The notes under the pieces: generated by a model | What the model saw: the letters and a program-made list of their open reading frames with translations, nothing else | The model's database searches: none | What the model was told of the DNA's origin: nothing | Source: Cymbidium sinense | Lineage: Eukaryota > Streptophyta > Magnoliopsida > Asparagales > Orchidaceae | Length of the DNA: 64,000 nt | Reading direction: 5' to 3' | NCBI GenBank assembly: GCA_021442155.1 | Contig: CM038214.1 | Coordinates: forward strand, 318,773,001 to 318,837,000 | Part shown: in pieces, positions 10,978-22,757 of the stretch | Position numbering within the stretch: position 1 is the stretch's first letter | How the letters are laid out: each line of letters begins with the position of its first letter | Position numbers and translations under genes: made by a program

Positions 10978-12305
10978 TAAATGAAGTCATATAAACCAAA
11001 TTGAATCGAACCAAAGCAACCAAAACATTTAGAAAGGTCATATGAACTTGACCCAACCCTTGGTTTGACCCAATCTGACCAATTGGTCAACTTGACCCAA
11101 GTTGACCAATTTTGACCTAAATGGGTCAACATGAGCCAAACCATACCAAATGAACTTCAAACCCAATGAAACTTGGCCAAATTTGTTTTCTCAACAAACC
11201 AAACATATCCAAATTCAAAAATCAACCAAATGATTATTTTTCCCCTAGGCCATAGAACAAATTTTGGCCAATTTCACTTAGAATTTGGTCAAACCCTCTT
11301 CATTCTTACTTAATACTCTCTTAATAGGTCAAGTGAACATTAGGGAGAGTGGTGCAACCAACCCAATCGGTTTGGGTTAGCCCAACCTGACCCAAGGGCC
11401 AATTCAAGCACATGGCTTGAAATGGGCACATGGGAATCATGTCTCCACTTAAATGGAGCACATAGAGACTTCAGTGGTCCACTCCCTAACCTAAAATGAA
11501 TCACATGGCACCTCTAATGGCACAAAGAACCTTCTAAATCAGGAAATTGATCCAAAATGGCAAGTGAAGCTTCAGGGGTCCAATTTCCATTTGGGGAGAT
11601 ATACTCCCCATAATTCTCTTCAATTCCAACATAGCCATATTCGATTGAAGCCTAGAGTGTCGTAGAAGCCATTTGCAAGAGATCCTAAGCTTCTCAGAGG
11701 GAGATTAAATTTGGCATTTCTCAATTTTCATCCTTTGAAAATAAGGGAGGTCCATTGAATTTCCTCTACACTCAAACTCCACTCAATTTCCTTTACACAC
11801 TCCATTAGAGAACCTAATCGAGCTTACCTAAGCTCTCTTCCAAGTTCTTGAAGTAAGGGGGGATCCATTTCAATCAAAACTGAGCTAAGGAGGAGGTGAC
11901 CCATATGAAGATCCACTTAACCTCAGCCTCTCAAACTTTTACCAAAGCTTCGCCTCAACCAGACAAAGCTTCTCCAAGGGAATTGAGCACTGGTGATCAC
12001 CTTTGGTGAGGTATGCCATTTTTTGACCATTAAATGCAATGTGGAGTGGAGCTTTGTAAAAGAAATTTTAATCCCATGGAATTTTGATCGTTAGATGTGC
12101 TTGCCATTAGGTTTAGATGGTGTGGGTTGATTTTCAATCCAATTCGAGCTCGAACGAGCTCAGATCTTCTCTTTAACCAATTTTGCATAGGGAAGAATAG
12201 GGAGGATCTCTGACCATCCATCCGCATATTTTGGATGGACAACCAAGATTAAAATAAGGTTTATAATTAATTTTATCCCCTCTGAATGGTGAATTTAATC
12301 TCATT

Positions 12306-12326
12306 CGTCCGATCTTTGATCGGACG
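12306..12326. repeat. Perfect 9-bp inverted repeat, 3-bp loop
   Basis: CGTCCGATC (12,306-12,314), loop TTT, then GATCGGACG. It lies in the GC-richer 3' part of block X, just before CACGTAGTGCC and CCACGTGGCGC motifs. No function can be assigned. Confidence 0.85.
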
Positions 12327-12754
12327 ACTGAGGAAAAAGCACGTAGTGCCGCTGCCACGTGGCGCTACGATTGGACGTTTAAGTGGCCAATCAGAGCACG
12401 TCGCATGTAAAGGGAAGTGGCATTAGCGCATGCGTCACATGTCATAGGATTAAGGAATTAATTAGGGTTTATTTAATTCTAACTAATTACCTAAACTTCT
12501 AAAATTCATATCTCAACCTAGAAAAATCAAAAAAATATGAAAAAAATTATATTAGAAAGATAATTGAACATAGAATATTATGTAAAGTAGAAGAAAAATC
12601 TCTGGTACATTCAAAGCCCCATCATTCCTTAGGAGTCCTTATTACATGATTAGGTCCATTGTAAGGTGATTCCTCTATCTTTCGAGATAGTACATCATAC
12701 CTCAATGTTGTACTTGATCACCTCAAAAAGTACCCCCTATGACTGCATGGTGCA

Positions 12755-15003
12755 ACCCCCCCTACATCCAAAAATAAACACCACAAGGCCCTCTCACCTT
12801 GTTCATTGAATCCTCTAAACATCATCCTTTCATTTTAGAGTTTGGAGATGTTGATCCTTAAGTATGCAAAGGTTCTTAGACTCATAATGTTGACTGATAC
12901 ACATAGGTCAACCAGAACTCTGGATAGCTTGTATCTTCCAACATCCACTGTAATGTAAGGAAGCGATTGTGCTCAGTCATACTTAGGAGTAAGTCTACAT
13001 CACTAAATGTAACTCCTAAGATGTCCTTCGAGTGGCATGCCTCCTCTTTAGTAGCGATCAGTTGAGCTAAGCATATCTCTAGATCAAGTAAGGCCTTGAT
13101 TAGAGATTTCCTCATCTCTTTAGATAAGATAAGGGCATTGTATATGTTTAACTTAGCAAGAAACTTTCTAAGGTAAGCTAGGACATTGTAATCAACTCTG
13201 GCTTTGTCCTCCATAAGCATATCCATGGGTGTAGCAACCTATGGAGGGGCTATCTGCTCACTGGAACCAATGACTTGCTTACCCTTATCCTGAGGTGCTA
13301 CCTTAGGGGGTAGAACTTTGCCACAGCATAGGTTGACTTCAATGACTTCTTGAAATGATGAGCTTGTGGAAAGTACTACCTTCTCATAGGGCATACCTAT
13401 AGCTTCTCCTATGGGATCCTCAGAGTCAATTGACTCTATGTCAATCTCAAGAGGTGTACCCGATTGATTCAGATAAGGATAGTCCAACTGTGAATCAAAA
13501 AGGAAAGGATCGGAACTACTAGAGTTATTATTTTTTTTTGACTCAGAGAGCTTTCAATAAGAATAAAATCAAGAGCATCAGAAGTAGACAATATATAAAT
13601 AGAATCAACTTTATTCATTAATTTCATTTTAGGTGGAGCTACATGACAGAATCAAGTAAAGTAAGTAGAGTAAGGGATTTAGTGCCCTTCTCTACAAGTA
13701 CAACACTGCAAAGGTAGAAGAGGAGCTAGCGAGAGGTGGTACAGATTGAGGGACTCGATGATGGCTACACTACTTGACTATCTAGGGCAAGTATGGTGAG
13801 CTGTTGTTGTTGGCCTGTCATTCTCATAGAGTTGTCCTTTGTAACTAGCAAACCTTCCTTGGAGTTGGAGATTTGAGCTACTTCAAGCACCTACAAGTAA
13901 AGCTTCTTGATCTTATAAATGATATTCTCAGAGGTTTGGGATAGAGAGATATCTTAACCTTCTTTAGTCTTAATAGAACTGGATGGTTGTTCTAATAAGT
14001 ACTCCATAGGGATAACTATGGCTCTCAACTTGTAGCTGCGCTCAAGCTAGTCCATAAAAGTGATACAATCGTCTAAGACATGGCCTAACATGTGGTGGTA
14101 GGAGAAGTAGCTAGGATCATCGTTCTTATCCACTTCCTCCGGCCTCTTAGGCTCTAGTAACTAAAAGTCTGGTTTCTTTAAGAGATTCTTAAAGAATTTT
14201 CTAACTACCTCCCTCTTGAATGAATATGGCTTATTCAATCTATCGTCAATCGTAGGTGAAAAGTAGCTACAAGGCGATGGATATGAATACCGCTGCTGGG
14301 TAGGCTGCTGAGGTGGTGGAAATGGTCATTGTGGCGACTGCCATAACCAGTATGATGGTTGTGGTGGTGGAAGAGGAGGTGGCAAAGGAGTCTGCTGAGA
14401 TTGTAGTCTCTCATACTAAACTCTGGCTGGCTGCTTCCCTCTATCCACTGAGACAACTATCCCTAGCTTCTTCTCAAACACCTTCTAAGGCTTGGGCCTA
14501 GATGATTGGTAGGAAAGGGCAACTGTTGGCTTCCTCTTATAGGCCAGCCACATTGTTGATTAATTTCTCAAATATTCTGATGGTAAAGCCCTTGAGCATG
14601 AAAGCGATCAGGCCATGGATATTCTTGAGAATAATCTCAATGCCATGTTGTTCGGACAGTTGTGGTTAGCATTTCTTGGTTAGGTTGTGCCACATGAGAA
14701 TGTAATCAACAAGGGACTCGTTGAGTTTCTATTTCTCTATAATGAGGTTGCCTACAATCACACAGTGCTGAGCTCCAGCAAAGCTCTTAATGAAGAGGTG
14801 CTCCAACTCAGCAAAAGTCTTCACCGAACTATTGGGCAGTTCGGCGTACCAATCAAATGCAACACCTGACAAAGTGCTAACGAAAAGGCGAAAGAGGAGT
14901 GCGTTGCTACCACCAGTGTTGTAACTACTGGCTCTAAAGTGTGCAATGTGTTATCGTGGGTTCCAACTGCCATCAAAGATCTCGAAGGATGGTGGCAATA
15001 AAC
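12755..15003 (-). pseudogene. gag-protease fragment D of a Tat-lineage element
   Basis: Read on the - strand, the fragment begins inside gag (about 15,003; counterpart of 490 in element A) and ends inside protease (about 12,765; counterpart of about 2,790). Visible parts are a gag zinc-knuckle-like segment SYFSYHHMLGHVLDDC near 14,060-14,120 (first Cys lost, last Cys kept), the spacer at 13,239-13,487 (SIDSEDPIGEAIG), and the leader at 12,882-13,226 (MDMLMEDKARVDYN). The protease active site reads LVDLC near 12,901-12,912, so the Gly of D-L-G is Cys. It is frameshifted and dead. The gag edge abuts telomere-like repeats directly at about 15,000. The protease edge abuts block X. RT, integrase and LTRs of this copy are absent here. 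Confidence 0.85.
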
Positions 15004-18000
15004 CCTAAATAAAATAAAAACTAAATAAAAATCTAAACATAAAAAATAAACCTAAAAATAAAACCTAAACCCTAAACTAAAAAAAACCTAAACCTAAAAT
15101 AAACAAAATAAAATAAACATAAATATAAACTAAAATAAATAAAACCTAAACCTAAACCCAATATAAACTAAACCTAAACCCTAAACTAAAATTCAATAAA
15201 ATAAACTAAAAATAAACCTAAACCTAAACTAAAAAAAACCTAAAAACAAACCTAAAATAAAAGACTAAAACCTAAAAATAAAAAAGTAAAATAAAAACCC
15301 AAACATAAAACTAAAAATAAAAAAATAAAACCTAAACCTAAAAAATAAAATAAAAATAAAACTAAACTAAAAATAAACATAAATCTAAACCTAAACCTAA
15401 AAAATAAACTAAAATAAAAAACCTAGACAAAAATAAATATAACAAAATTAAATAAAATAAACTAAATAAAAATATAAAATAAACTAAATAAAAAAATAAA
15501 ATTAAATAAAATAAATAAAAAATTAACTAAATAAACTAAATAAACCTAAACTTGATGATTTACTTTAAAAAATCCTAAACCATAAACCCTAAATCATAAA
15601 TCCTAAACCCTAAACAATAAAACTAATCCTAAACCTTAAACCCTAAACCTAGAATCCTTAACCTACAAACCTAAACCCTAAAAAATCCAAAACCCTAAAC
15701 TAACCCTAAACCCTAAACCCTAAACCCTAAACCATAAACCATAAACCCTAAACTTATCCCTAACCCTAAACCCTAAACCCTGAAACTCTAAACCCTAAAC
15801 TAACACAGAACCCTAAAGCCTAAACCCTAAAAACCCTAAACCCTAAACTTTAAACCCTAAAACCCTAAACCCTAAAACCCTAAATCCTAAACCCTAAACT
15901 AACCCTAAACCCTAAAACCTAAACCCTAAAAACCCTAAACCCTAAACCCTAAACTAACCATAAACCCTAACTAACCCTAAACCTAAACTTAAACTAAATA
16001 AAATAAAATAAAATAAAAGTAAACCTAAACCTAAACTAAAAAATAAAACCTAAAAATAAACCTAAAATTAAAAACTAAAACCTATACCTAAACCTAACAA
16101 TAAAAAAAACATAAACCTAAAAATAAAATAAAAATAAAACTAAACTAAAAAATAAACCTAAACTTAAACCTAAACCTAAAAAATAAACTAAAATAAAAAA
16201 CCTAAACAAACATATATAAACCTAAAATAAATAAACTAAACTAAATAAAAAGTAAAATTAAACCTAAATAAAAAGAAAAAAAATTAAATAAACTAAAATA
16301 AATTAAAAATAAACTAAATAAACCTAAACATACCTCTTTACTTAATTTAAAAAAAAACATAAACCCTAAACTCTAAAAAATCCTAAACCTTTAACTCTAA
16401 ACCCTAAACCCTAAATACTAAACCCTAAAAACCACAAAACCCTAAAGCCTAAATGCTAAACCCTAAACACTATACCCTAAACCCTAACCCTAAACCTAAA
16501 ACCCTAAAGCCTTAAACCCTAAAACCCTAAACCCTAAACCCTAAACCCTAAACCCTAAACCCTAAACCCTAAAATCCCAAAAACCTAAACCTAAACTAAA
16601 TAAAACCTAAAAAAAATAAAGAAAAACTTAAACCTAAATAAATGAAAAAAATAAATTAAAAAAAAACTAAACTAAAATGTAAACCTAAAAATAAAATAAA
16701 ATAAACTAGTAAAAGTAAATTATAACAAAATAAATAATAACATAAATTAAACTAAACAAATAAAATGAACCTAAGAATAAAAAACCCAAATAAAATAAAA
16801 ACTAACCGTAAAATAAAAATAAAATAAACCTAAAATAAACCTAAAATAAATAAAATAAAAACTAAATAAAAATATAAACCTCAAAAATAAACCTAAAAAT
16901 AAATAAAAAATAGAACACAAACTCTAAACTAAAAAAACATAAACCTAAAATTAAAATAAAATAAAGAAAATAAAATAAACCTAAACCTAAACTAAAATAA
17001 ATAAAACTTAAACGTAAACCTAAAATAAACAAAAACTAAACCTAATACTAAACTAAATAAAATATAATAAACTAAAAATAAACTTAAACCTAAACAAAAA
17101 ATAAAAACTAAAAGTAAACCTAAAATAAAAATTGAAAACCTAAACCAAAAATAAATAAAATAAAAACCTAAACCTAAACCAAAAAATAAAAAAACAAAAC
17201 TGAAACCTAAAAAATAAAATAAAAATTGAACTAAACTAAAATAAAAAACATAAACTAAAATAAATAAACCTAAAATAAAAAAATTAAACTAAATAAAAAT
17301 GAAATTAAACTTAAATCAAAATTAAAAATAAAGTAAACTAAAATAAGAAATAAACTAAGTAAACCTGAACCTACGAGTTTACTTAATTTTAAAAAACAAA
17401 TTAAAAAAAAACCCTAACCCTAAACACTAAACCCTAAAACTAACCCTAAAACCTAATCTCTAAACCTTCAACCTACAAACCTAAAGCCTAAACCCTAAAA
17501 CTAAACCCTAAACCCTAAAACCATAAACCCTAAACCCTAAACTCTAAACCCTAAACCTTAAACCCTAAAACTTACAACTCTAAACCCTACAACCTTAAAC
17601 CCTAAACCGTAAACCCCAAACCCTAAACCATAAACCCTAAAACCTAAGCCCTAAACCCTAAACCCCAAACCCTAGACCCTAAACCCTTAAAACCTAAAAA
17701 CCTAAACCGATACTAAATAAAACCAAAAAAGAAAATAAATAAAAAATATCTAATTCTAGGTAGAATAAAAAAAAAACCTGAAGTAAAACCTAAACCTAAA
17801 CCTAAAAAAAATAAAATAAAAACTAAAAACTAAACTAAAATAAAATAAATTAAAACCTAAACGAAACTAAAAAATAAAATAAACATAAAAATAAAAAATC
17901 TAAATAAAATCAAAACTAAATGTAAAATAAAATAAATAAAGCTAAAATAAAATAAAATAAAAACTAAATAAAAACCTAAACCTAAAAAATAAACCTAAAA

Positions 18001-19505
18001 ATAAATAAATAAAAAAAAAACCTAAACACTAAACTAAAAAGAAAACCTAAACCTAAAATAAACAAAATAAAATAAACCTAAACTTAAACTAAAATAAACT
18101 AAACTAAAATAAATAAACCTAAACTTAAACCTAAAATAAACTAAATCTAAACCCAAAACTAAATAAAATCAAATAAAATAAAAATAATACTTAACCAAAA
18201 CAAAAAGAATAAAACCTAAAAATTAACCTAAAATAAAAACCTAAAAAAATAAAATAAAAACCTAAATCTAAACCTAGAAAAATACCTAAACCTAAAAATA
18301 AACCCAAAAATAAATAAAAATCAAAAACCTAAACACTAAACTAAAAAAAACCTAAACATAAAATAAACAAAATAAAAAATCCTAAACTTAAACTAAAATA
18401 AAATAATCTAAAATAAATAAAACCTAAACCTAAACCTAAAATAAACTAAACCTAACCCCTAAACTAAATAAAATCAAATAAACTAAAAATAAACCTAAAC
18501 CTAAACAAAAAAAAGCCATAAAATAAAAACCTAAAATAAAAAACAAAAACTGAAATATAAAAAATAAAAATAAAACCTAAATCTTAAACTAAAAATAAAA
18601 AATAAAACCTAAACCTAAAAAATAAAATAAAAATAAAATAAAATGAAAAAATAAACATAAACCTAAACCTAAATAAAAAAACTAAATTAAATTAAATAAC
18701 ATAAACTAAACTAAATAAACGTAAAATAAATAAACTAAACTTAAGATAAATAAAAAATAAACCTAAATAAAAAGAAAATAAAATAATCTAAAATGAAAAA
18801 AAAAACTAAATAAAAAAAATGAACCTACATAAAATGAAAAAAAAATAAATTAAATAAACCTAAACCTGCTAGTTTATTTAATATTTTTTTTTTTAAAAAA
18901 CCCCTAAACCCTCAACCTTAAAGCGTAAACACTAAACCCTAAACCTTAAACACTAAACCCTAACTCTAAACCCTAAACCCTAAACCCTAAAACATAAACC
19001 CTAAACCCTAAACCCTAACTCTAAACCTTAAACCTTAAGCAATAAACCCTAACTCTAAACCCTAAACCCTAAATCCTAAAACATAAACCCTAAACCCTAA
19101 ACCCTAAACCCTAACTCTAAACCGTAAACTCTAAACCCTAACTCTAAACCTTAAACCCTAAAACCCTAAAACCAAAACCCTAAACCCTAAACCCTAAACC
19201 CTAACTCTAAACCCTAAACCCTAAAACCCTAAAACCTAAATCCTAAACCCTAAACCTGAAACCCTAAAAACATAAAAACCTAAACCTAAACTAAATAAAA
19301 CTGAAAAATAAAATAAAAAAATAAACCTAAACTAAAAAAATTAAAAAAATAAAATAGAATAAAAACTAAAACTAAAACCTAAAAATTAAATAAAATTAAC
19401 TAATAAAAGTTAAATAAAATTAAATAAATAATAACCTAAACTAAGCTAAAAAATAAAATAAACCTTAGAATAAAAAACTTAAATAAACTAAAATCTAAAC
19501 GTAAA
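15004..19505 (+). repeat. Telomere-like higher-order satellite, segment 1
   Basis: Blocks of near-perfect CCCTAAA (15,575-15,975; 16,360-16,580; 17,410-17,700; 18,900-19,275) alternate with long A-rich blocks of CCTAAA, AATAAA and CTAAA words. The best uninterrupted run is about seven heptamers near 16,525-16,573. A conserved box, AGTTTACTTAATTTT or close variants, stands just before each CCCTAAA block (15,557; 16,336; 17,375; 18,871). The order of words in the A-rich blocks is also kept from unit to unit. The C-rich strand is always the + strand, and G is almost absent. No genes are seen; open frames here are low-complexity chance frames. Confidence 0.9.
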
Positions 19506-19568
19506 CAACAAGAACAACAACAACAACAAGCCTTAATCCCACTAGGTGGGGTCGGCTACATGAATCCT

Positions 19569-21451
19569 TCATCTCCATTGTGTCCTATTATGTGTCAAAT
19601 TCTCATTTAATTCGAGTATACTAAGATCATTTTTTATACATCTTAACCAAGTCTTTTTAGGTCTACCTCTACCTTTCTTAACATAAGGCAAATCTAATGC
19701 ATCTACTCTCCTAATCGGGTCATCGGACGGCCGACGCTTTATGTGGCCAAACCATCTAAGGCGACTCTCCTTAATCTTATCTACCACTGGAGCTACTCCA
19801 ACTTTTTCCCGAACACTCTCATTTTGCATTCTATCTCTAAGGGTAAAGCCACTCATCCACCTGAGCATCCTCATCTCTGAACACTTAACTTAGTCTTATG
19901 TTTCTCTTTTATTGGCCAACATTCTACACCATAAGTCATTGCAGGTCTTACCACCATCTTATAAAATTTTCCCTTAAGTTTAAGTGGAACTTTTCTATCA
20001 CATAATAGGCCGATGCATTCCTCCACTTCAACCATCCAACTTGAAATCTACTAATAACATCTCCATCTATTTCACCATCATTTTGAACAATAGAGCCTAA
20101 ATATCAATCGCTCACTCTTATTAATGACTTGATCACCTAAAGTCACAACACTACCACTTAAACTTCTACAACTAAAATTACACTCCATATATTCAGATCT
20201 ACTTAAATGAAAACCTTTAGACTCTAAAGTTGACCTCCATAATTCAAGTTTCTTGGACTCCTCTAGTCTTATCAACAAGAAGAATGTCAAAAAAGCATAC
20301 ACCAAGGTACATCTTCTTGTAAATGCCTCGTAAGAACATCCATAACTAAAGTAAAAAAGATAAGGGCTTAATGTTGATCCTTGATGTAATCCAACCAAAT
20401 AGGAAAATATTTTGTCAATCCTCCTTGTTTTGGACACAAGTAACGCTCTAGTATACATATCCTTAATGACTTGAATATAACCAATATTAACTTCTTTCTA
20501 TTCTAGAACTCTCCAAAGAACATCTCTTGAGACTTTATCATAAGCTTTCTCTAAATCAATAAATATCATATGTAGATCCTTCTTATTTTCTCTATGCTTC
20601 TCCATCAAACCTCTTAACAAGTGTATAACATCCATAGTAGATCTACCTGGCATGAAACCAAACTGACAGAGAAACTTCGTATCACATCGTAACCTATGCT
20701 CAATTACTCTCTCCCATAATTTTAATGTATGGCACATTAACTTAATTCCTCTATAATTTGCACAGTCTTGTGCATCACCTTTATTCTTAAATATCAGAAC
20801 CAACAAACTCTTTCTCCACTCATGTGGCATCTTTTTAGTCTTTAAAATAACAATAAAAAGATTTGTGAGCCAAGAAATTCCTTGATCTCCTAAACATTTC
20901 CACACTTCTATTGGAATATTATCCGGTCCTACTGCTTTTCCACATTTCATTTTCTTTAAAGCTTCACTAACTTCATTTACTAATAATGACGATAAAATGA
21001 AATTCTCTATTTTGTTTAGGGTATTAAGGTTGCTAAAATCAATCGTACTTTCAGATCCTTCATTGAAAAGTTTATTAAAATACCCCATCCATCTATTTTC
21101 AATATCTTCTTCTAAGAAAAGCACTTTATTATTTTCATCCTTAATACCCCTCACTTGAACTATGTCTATACTTCTCCTATCTCTTTGGTTAGCTAACTTA
21201 TACATACATCTTTCACCTTCTTTGGTATCTAATCTATTGTATAAATCACTAAAAGCTAAATTTTTTGCATCATAAATTGCTTTCTTAGAATCTCTACAAG
21301 CCATTTTATATCTTTCCCAATTGTCCGAGTTTTTACATCTAAACCAAGTTTTATAATAATGCTTCTTATTTCTTATCTTTTCTTGCACACTCTGACTCCA
21401 CCACCAACTATTCTTATTAAAAGAATCTTTTCCTTTGGATTCGCCAAGCAC
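19569..21451 (-). pseudogene. LINE reverse transcriptase and C-terminal domain
   Basis: The longest open part, 20,498-21,451, holds [57 protein letters not shown] and [19 protein letters not shown], which are RT fingers and palm motifs with the first catalytic Asp (FIDLEKAYD). Downstream the FxDD box region (about 20,285-20,300) has a four-base loss relative to the second LINE copy, which breaks it. The 19,569-19,874 part carries RLRWFGHIKRRP and RGRPKKTW, the usual C-terminal signature of plant RTE proteins. RT primes from the nicked target and copies the element RNA. Frameshifts make this copy inactive. Confidence 0.9.
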
Positions 21452-21463
21452 ATCTTTAGCAAC

Positions 21464-22330
21464 TTACTTAATTTCACTTGATATTTTTTCCCACATAACG
21501 TTAGCTTCCTTATGAACATCCCAAATTCTAATTTCTTGTAGCTTGCTCTTAAAAATATTTTTATTTGTGTTCTTTAAGTGTCCCCATATAATCCTAGGAC
21601 AATAATTTAATTTATTTTTTCTCTTACAACCTTTCATCTTAAAATCTAGAACTAATAGTCGATGTTGGGTACTTAAAGTTTCACTTGGAATGACCTTACA
21701 ATCTTTACAATCTAAACGATCTATTTTTCTTATCAAAAAATAATCAATCTGGGTTTTACTAGATCCATTTTTATAAGTAATAATATGTTCATCTCTTTTC
21801 TTAAATAAAGTATTAACCACTACAAAATCATAAGCTAAAGCAAAATCTATTATAGTCCTACCTTCTTCATTAGTCACTCCAAATCCATAACCACCATGAA
21901 TACTTTTAAAATCTTCTACCACTCTACCAACATGTCCATTTAAATCTCCCAATAAATACTTTTTTTTCAGGAGGTATCTTTTGTATTAATCCCTCTAATT
22001 CATTCCAAAAAATTTCTTTTGAGCTTACCTCCAAACCTACTCGAGGAGCATAAACACTTATAACATTGATAATCTTAGTATCAACAATAATCTTTAAAAC
22101 TATAATTCTATCTCCACGTCTATTAATACTTATAACATCATCCTTCAAACTTTTATCTATAATCACACCTACACCATTTCTAGTTCAACTTTTACCTGAA
22201 TACTAAAGTTTAAAACCTAAACTATCAATCTACTTGGCCTTCTCACCAACCCATTTAGTTTCTTGAACACATAAAATATTTATCTTTCTATGAACCATAA
22301 TATCTATTAATTCCATTAATTTACCTATAA
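21464..22330 (-). pseudogene. LINE apurinic-type endonuclease domain
   Basis: On the - strand the domain shows VQETKWVGEKAK near 22,260 (metal-binding Glu), NGVGVIIDKSLKDDV, VISVYAPRVGLE, and after a frame change MGDLNGHVG (21,952 leftwards; the G-D-x-N catalytic motif). YGFGVTNEEGRTIIDFA and QIDYFLIRK follow. These are the APE-like endonuclease motifs of non-LTR elements; this enzyme nicks the target DNA to prime reverse transcription. The domain ends near 21,464 and continues into the RT part with a short frame break at about 21,455. At least one frameshift (about 21,940) and stops between 22,170 and 22,250 disable it. Confidence 0.88.
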
Positions 22331-22605
22331 GAGTACCTATATTCCAAGATCCTAACCTCTAGTTTCATGGACTAACTTCTTTGCCCGATCCGTCCAATAA
22401 TGTGGAACCCTTGCTTATTTAGCACTACACCCTGTACCTAATTAGCACATTTTTTCACTATATTCAATACAGTCACATCCAGGGACGCTAGCATTAACAC
22501 AATGATTTAAAGGATTCATGTCATGATTATTTCACAAATTTTATCCGACTACCTAATGCAACCCTCCACTTTTTGCATCCGGACTAGGGACCGGCAATGG
22601 TAGTG

Positions 22606-22757
22606 TTAAATAAAAATAAAATAAACCAAAAATTAAGCAAAAATAAAATAAAATAAAATCTAAATAAAAACCTAAAAATAAAAAATAAATTTAAAAATAA
22701 CTAAAAAATAGAACCTAAAACCTAAACTAAAAAAAAAATCTAAACCTAAACTTAAAC
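22606..22757 (+). repeat. Telomere-like satellite between two LINEs
   Basis: About 150 bp of A-rich satellite. Its word order is what the consensus unit has between the insertion points of the two LINEs, so it belongs to the same ancestral unit as 18,871-19,505 and 24,645-24,916. Confidence 0.85.

Larger units (their letters stand above)
9011..12754 (+). mobile_element. LTR-like block X (A/D copy), 3.7 kb
   Basis: Seen: the block starts TGTTGACCTCA and a plausible end is TGCA at 12,751-12,754, so it has TG...CA ends. Diverged relatives beginning with the same 11 bases occur at 49,778 and 59,030, in each case abutting protease sequence in the opposite direction. Inside are four tandem units (9,313-9,975), a stretch dense in TTGACC/GGTCAA (10,300-11,330) and a GC-richer 3' part with short inverted repeats (12,300-12,400). 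No coding capacity. It may be the 3' LTR of element A, since it follows A's 3' region in the same direction, or a solo LTR. The missing polypurine tract leaves this open. The right edge is uncertain by some tens of bases. Confidence 0.55.
19506..22605 (-). mobile_element. RTE-clade LINE, near full length, decayed
   Basis: The element runs right to left. Its 3' end (19,506-19,530 on the + strand) is a CAA-repeat, that is a (TTG)n tail, followed inward by GGTGGGGTCGGCTACATGAA, the common 3' end of plant RTE-type LINEs. It has one coding region with an endonuclease then a reverse transcriptase and no separate ORF1, as in RTE. Length of about 3.1 kb fits a full-length copy; the 5' end is near 22,605. 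The satellite word order continues across it: CTAAACGTAAA on the left and AAATAAAAATAAAATAAACC on the right, so the empty site can be inferred. A target-site duplication cannot be defined in such simple sequence. Confidence 0.88.

Noticed and set aside
11380..11400. tRNA, rRNA or snoRNA genes in the non-coding stretches (6.5-12.7 kb and 49.8-53 kb)
   Set aside because: No tRNA A/B boxes in proper spacing, no rRNA core motifs were recognised by reading; nothing supports an RNA gene.
14313..14501. Met/Val/Glu-rich frame on the + strand
   Set aside because: It is antisense to the proline-rich part of gag in fragment D.
15575..15975. CRISPR-like array of short repeats
   Set aside because: The repeats are contiguous heptamers without unique spacers and match the plant telomere unit.
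16600..19000. A-rich blocks as pure base-calling errors of telomere repeats
   Set aside because: The word order inside these blocks is kept from unit to unit over 25 kb, which random errors would not produce. Local errors remain possible in C-rich patches.
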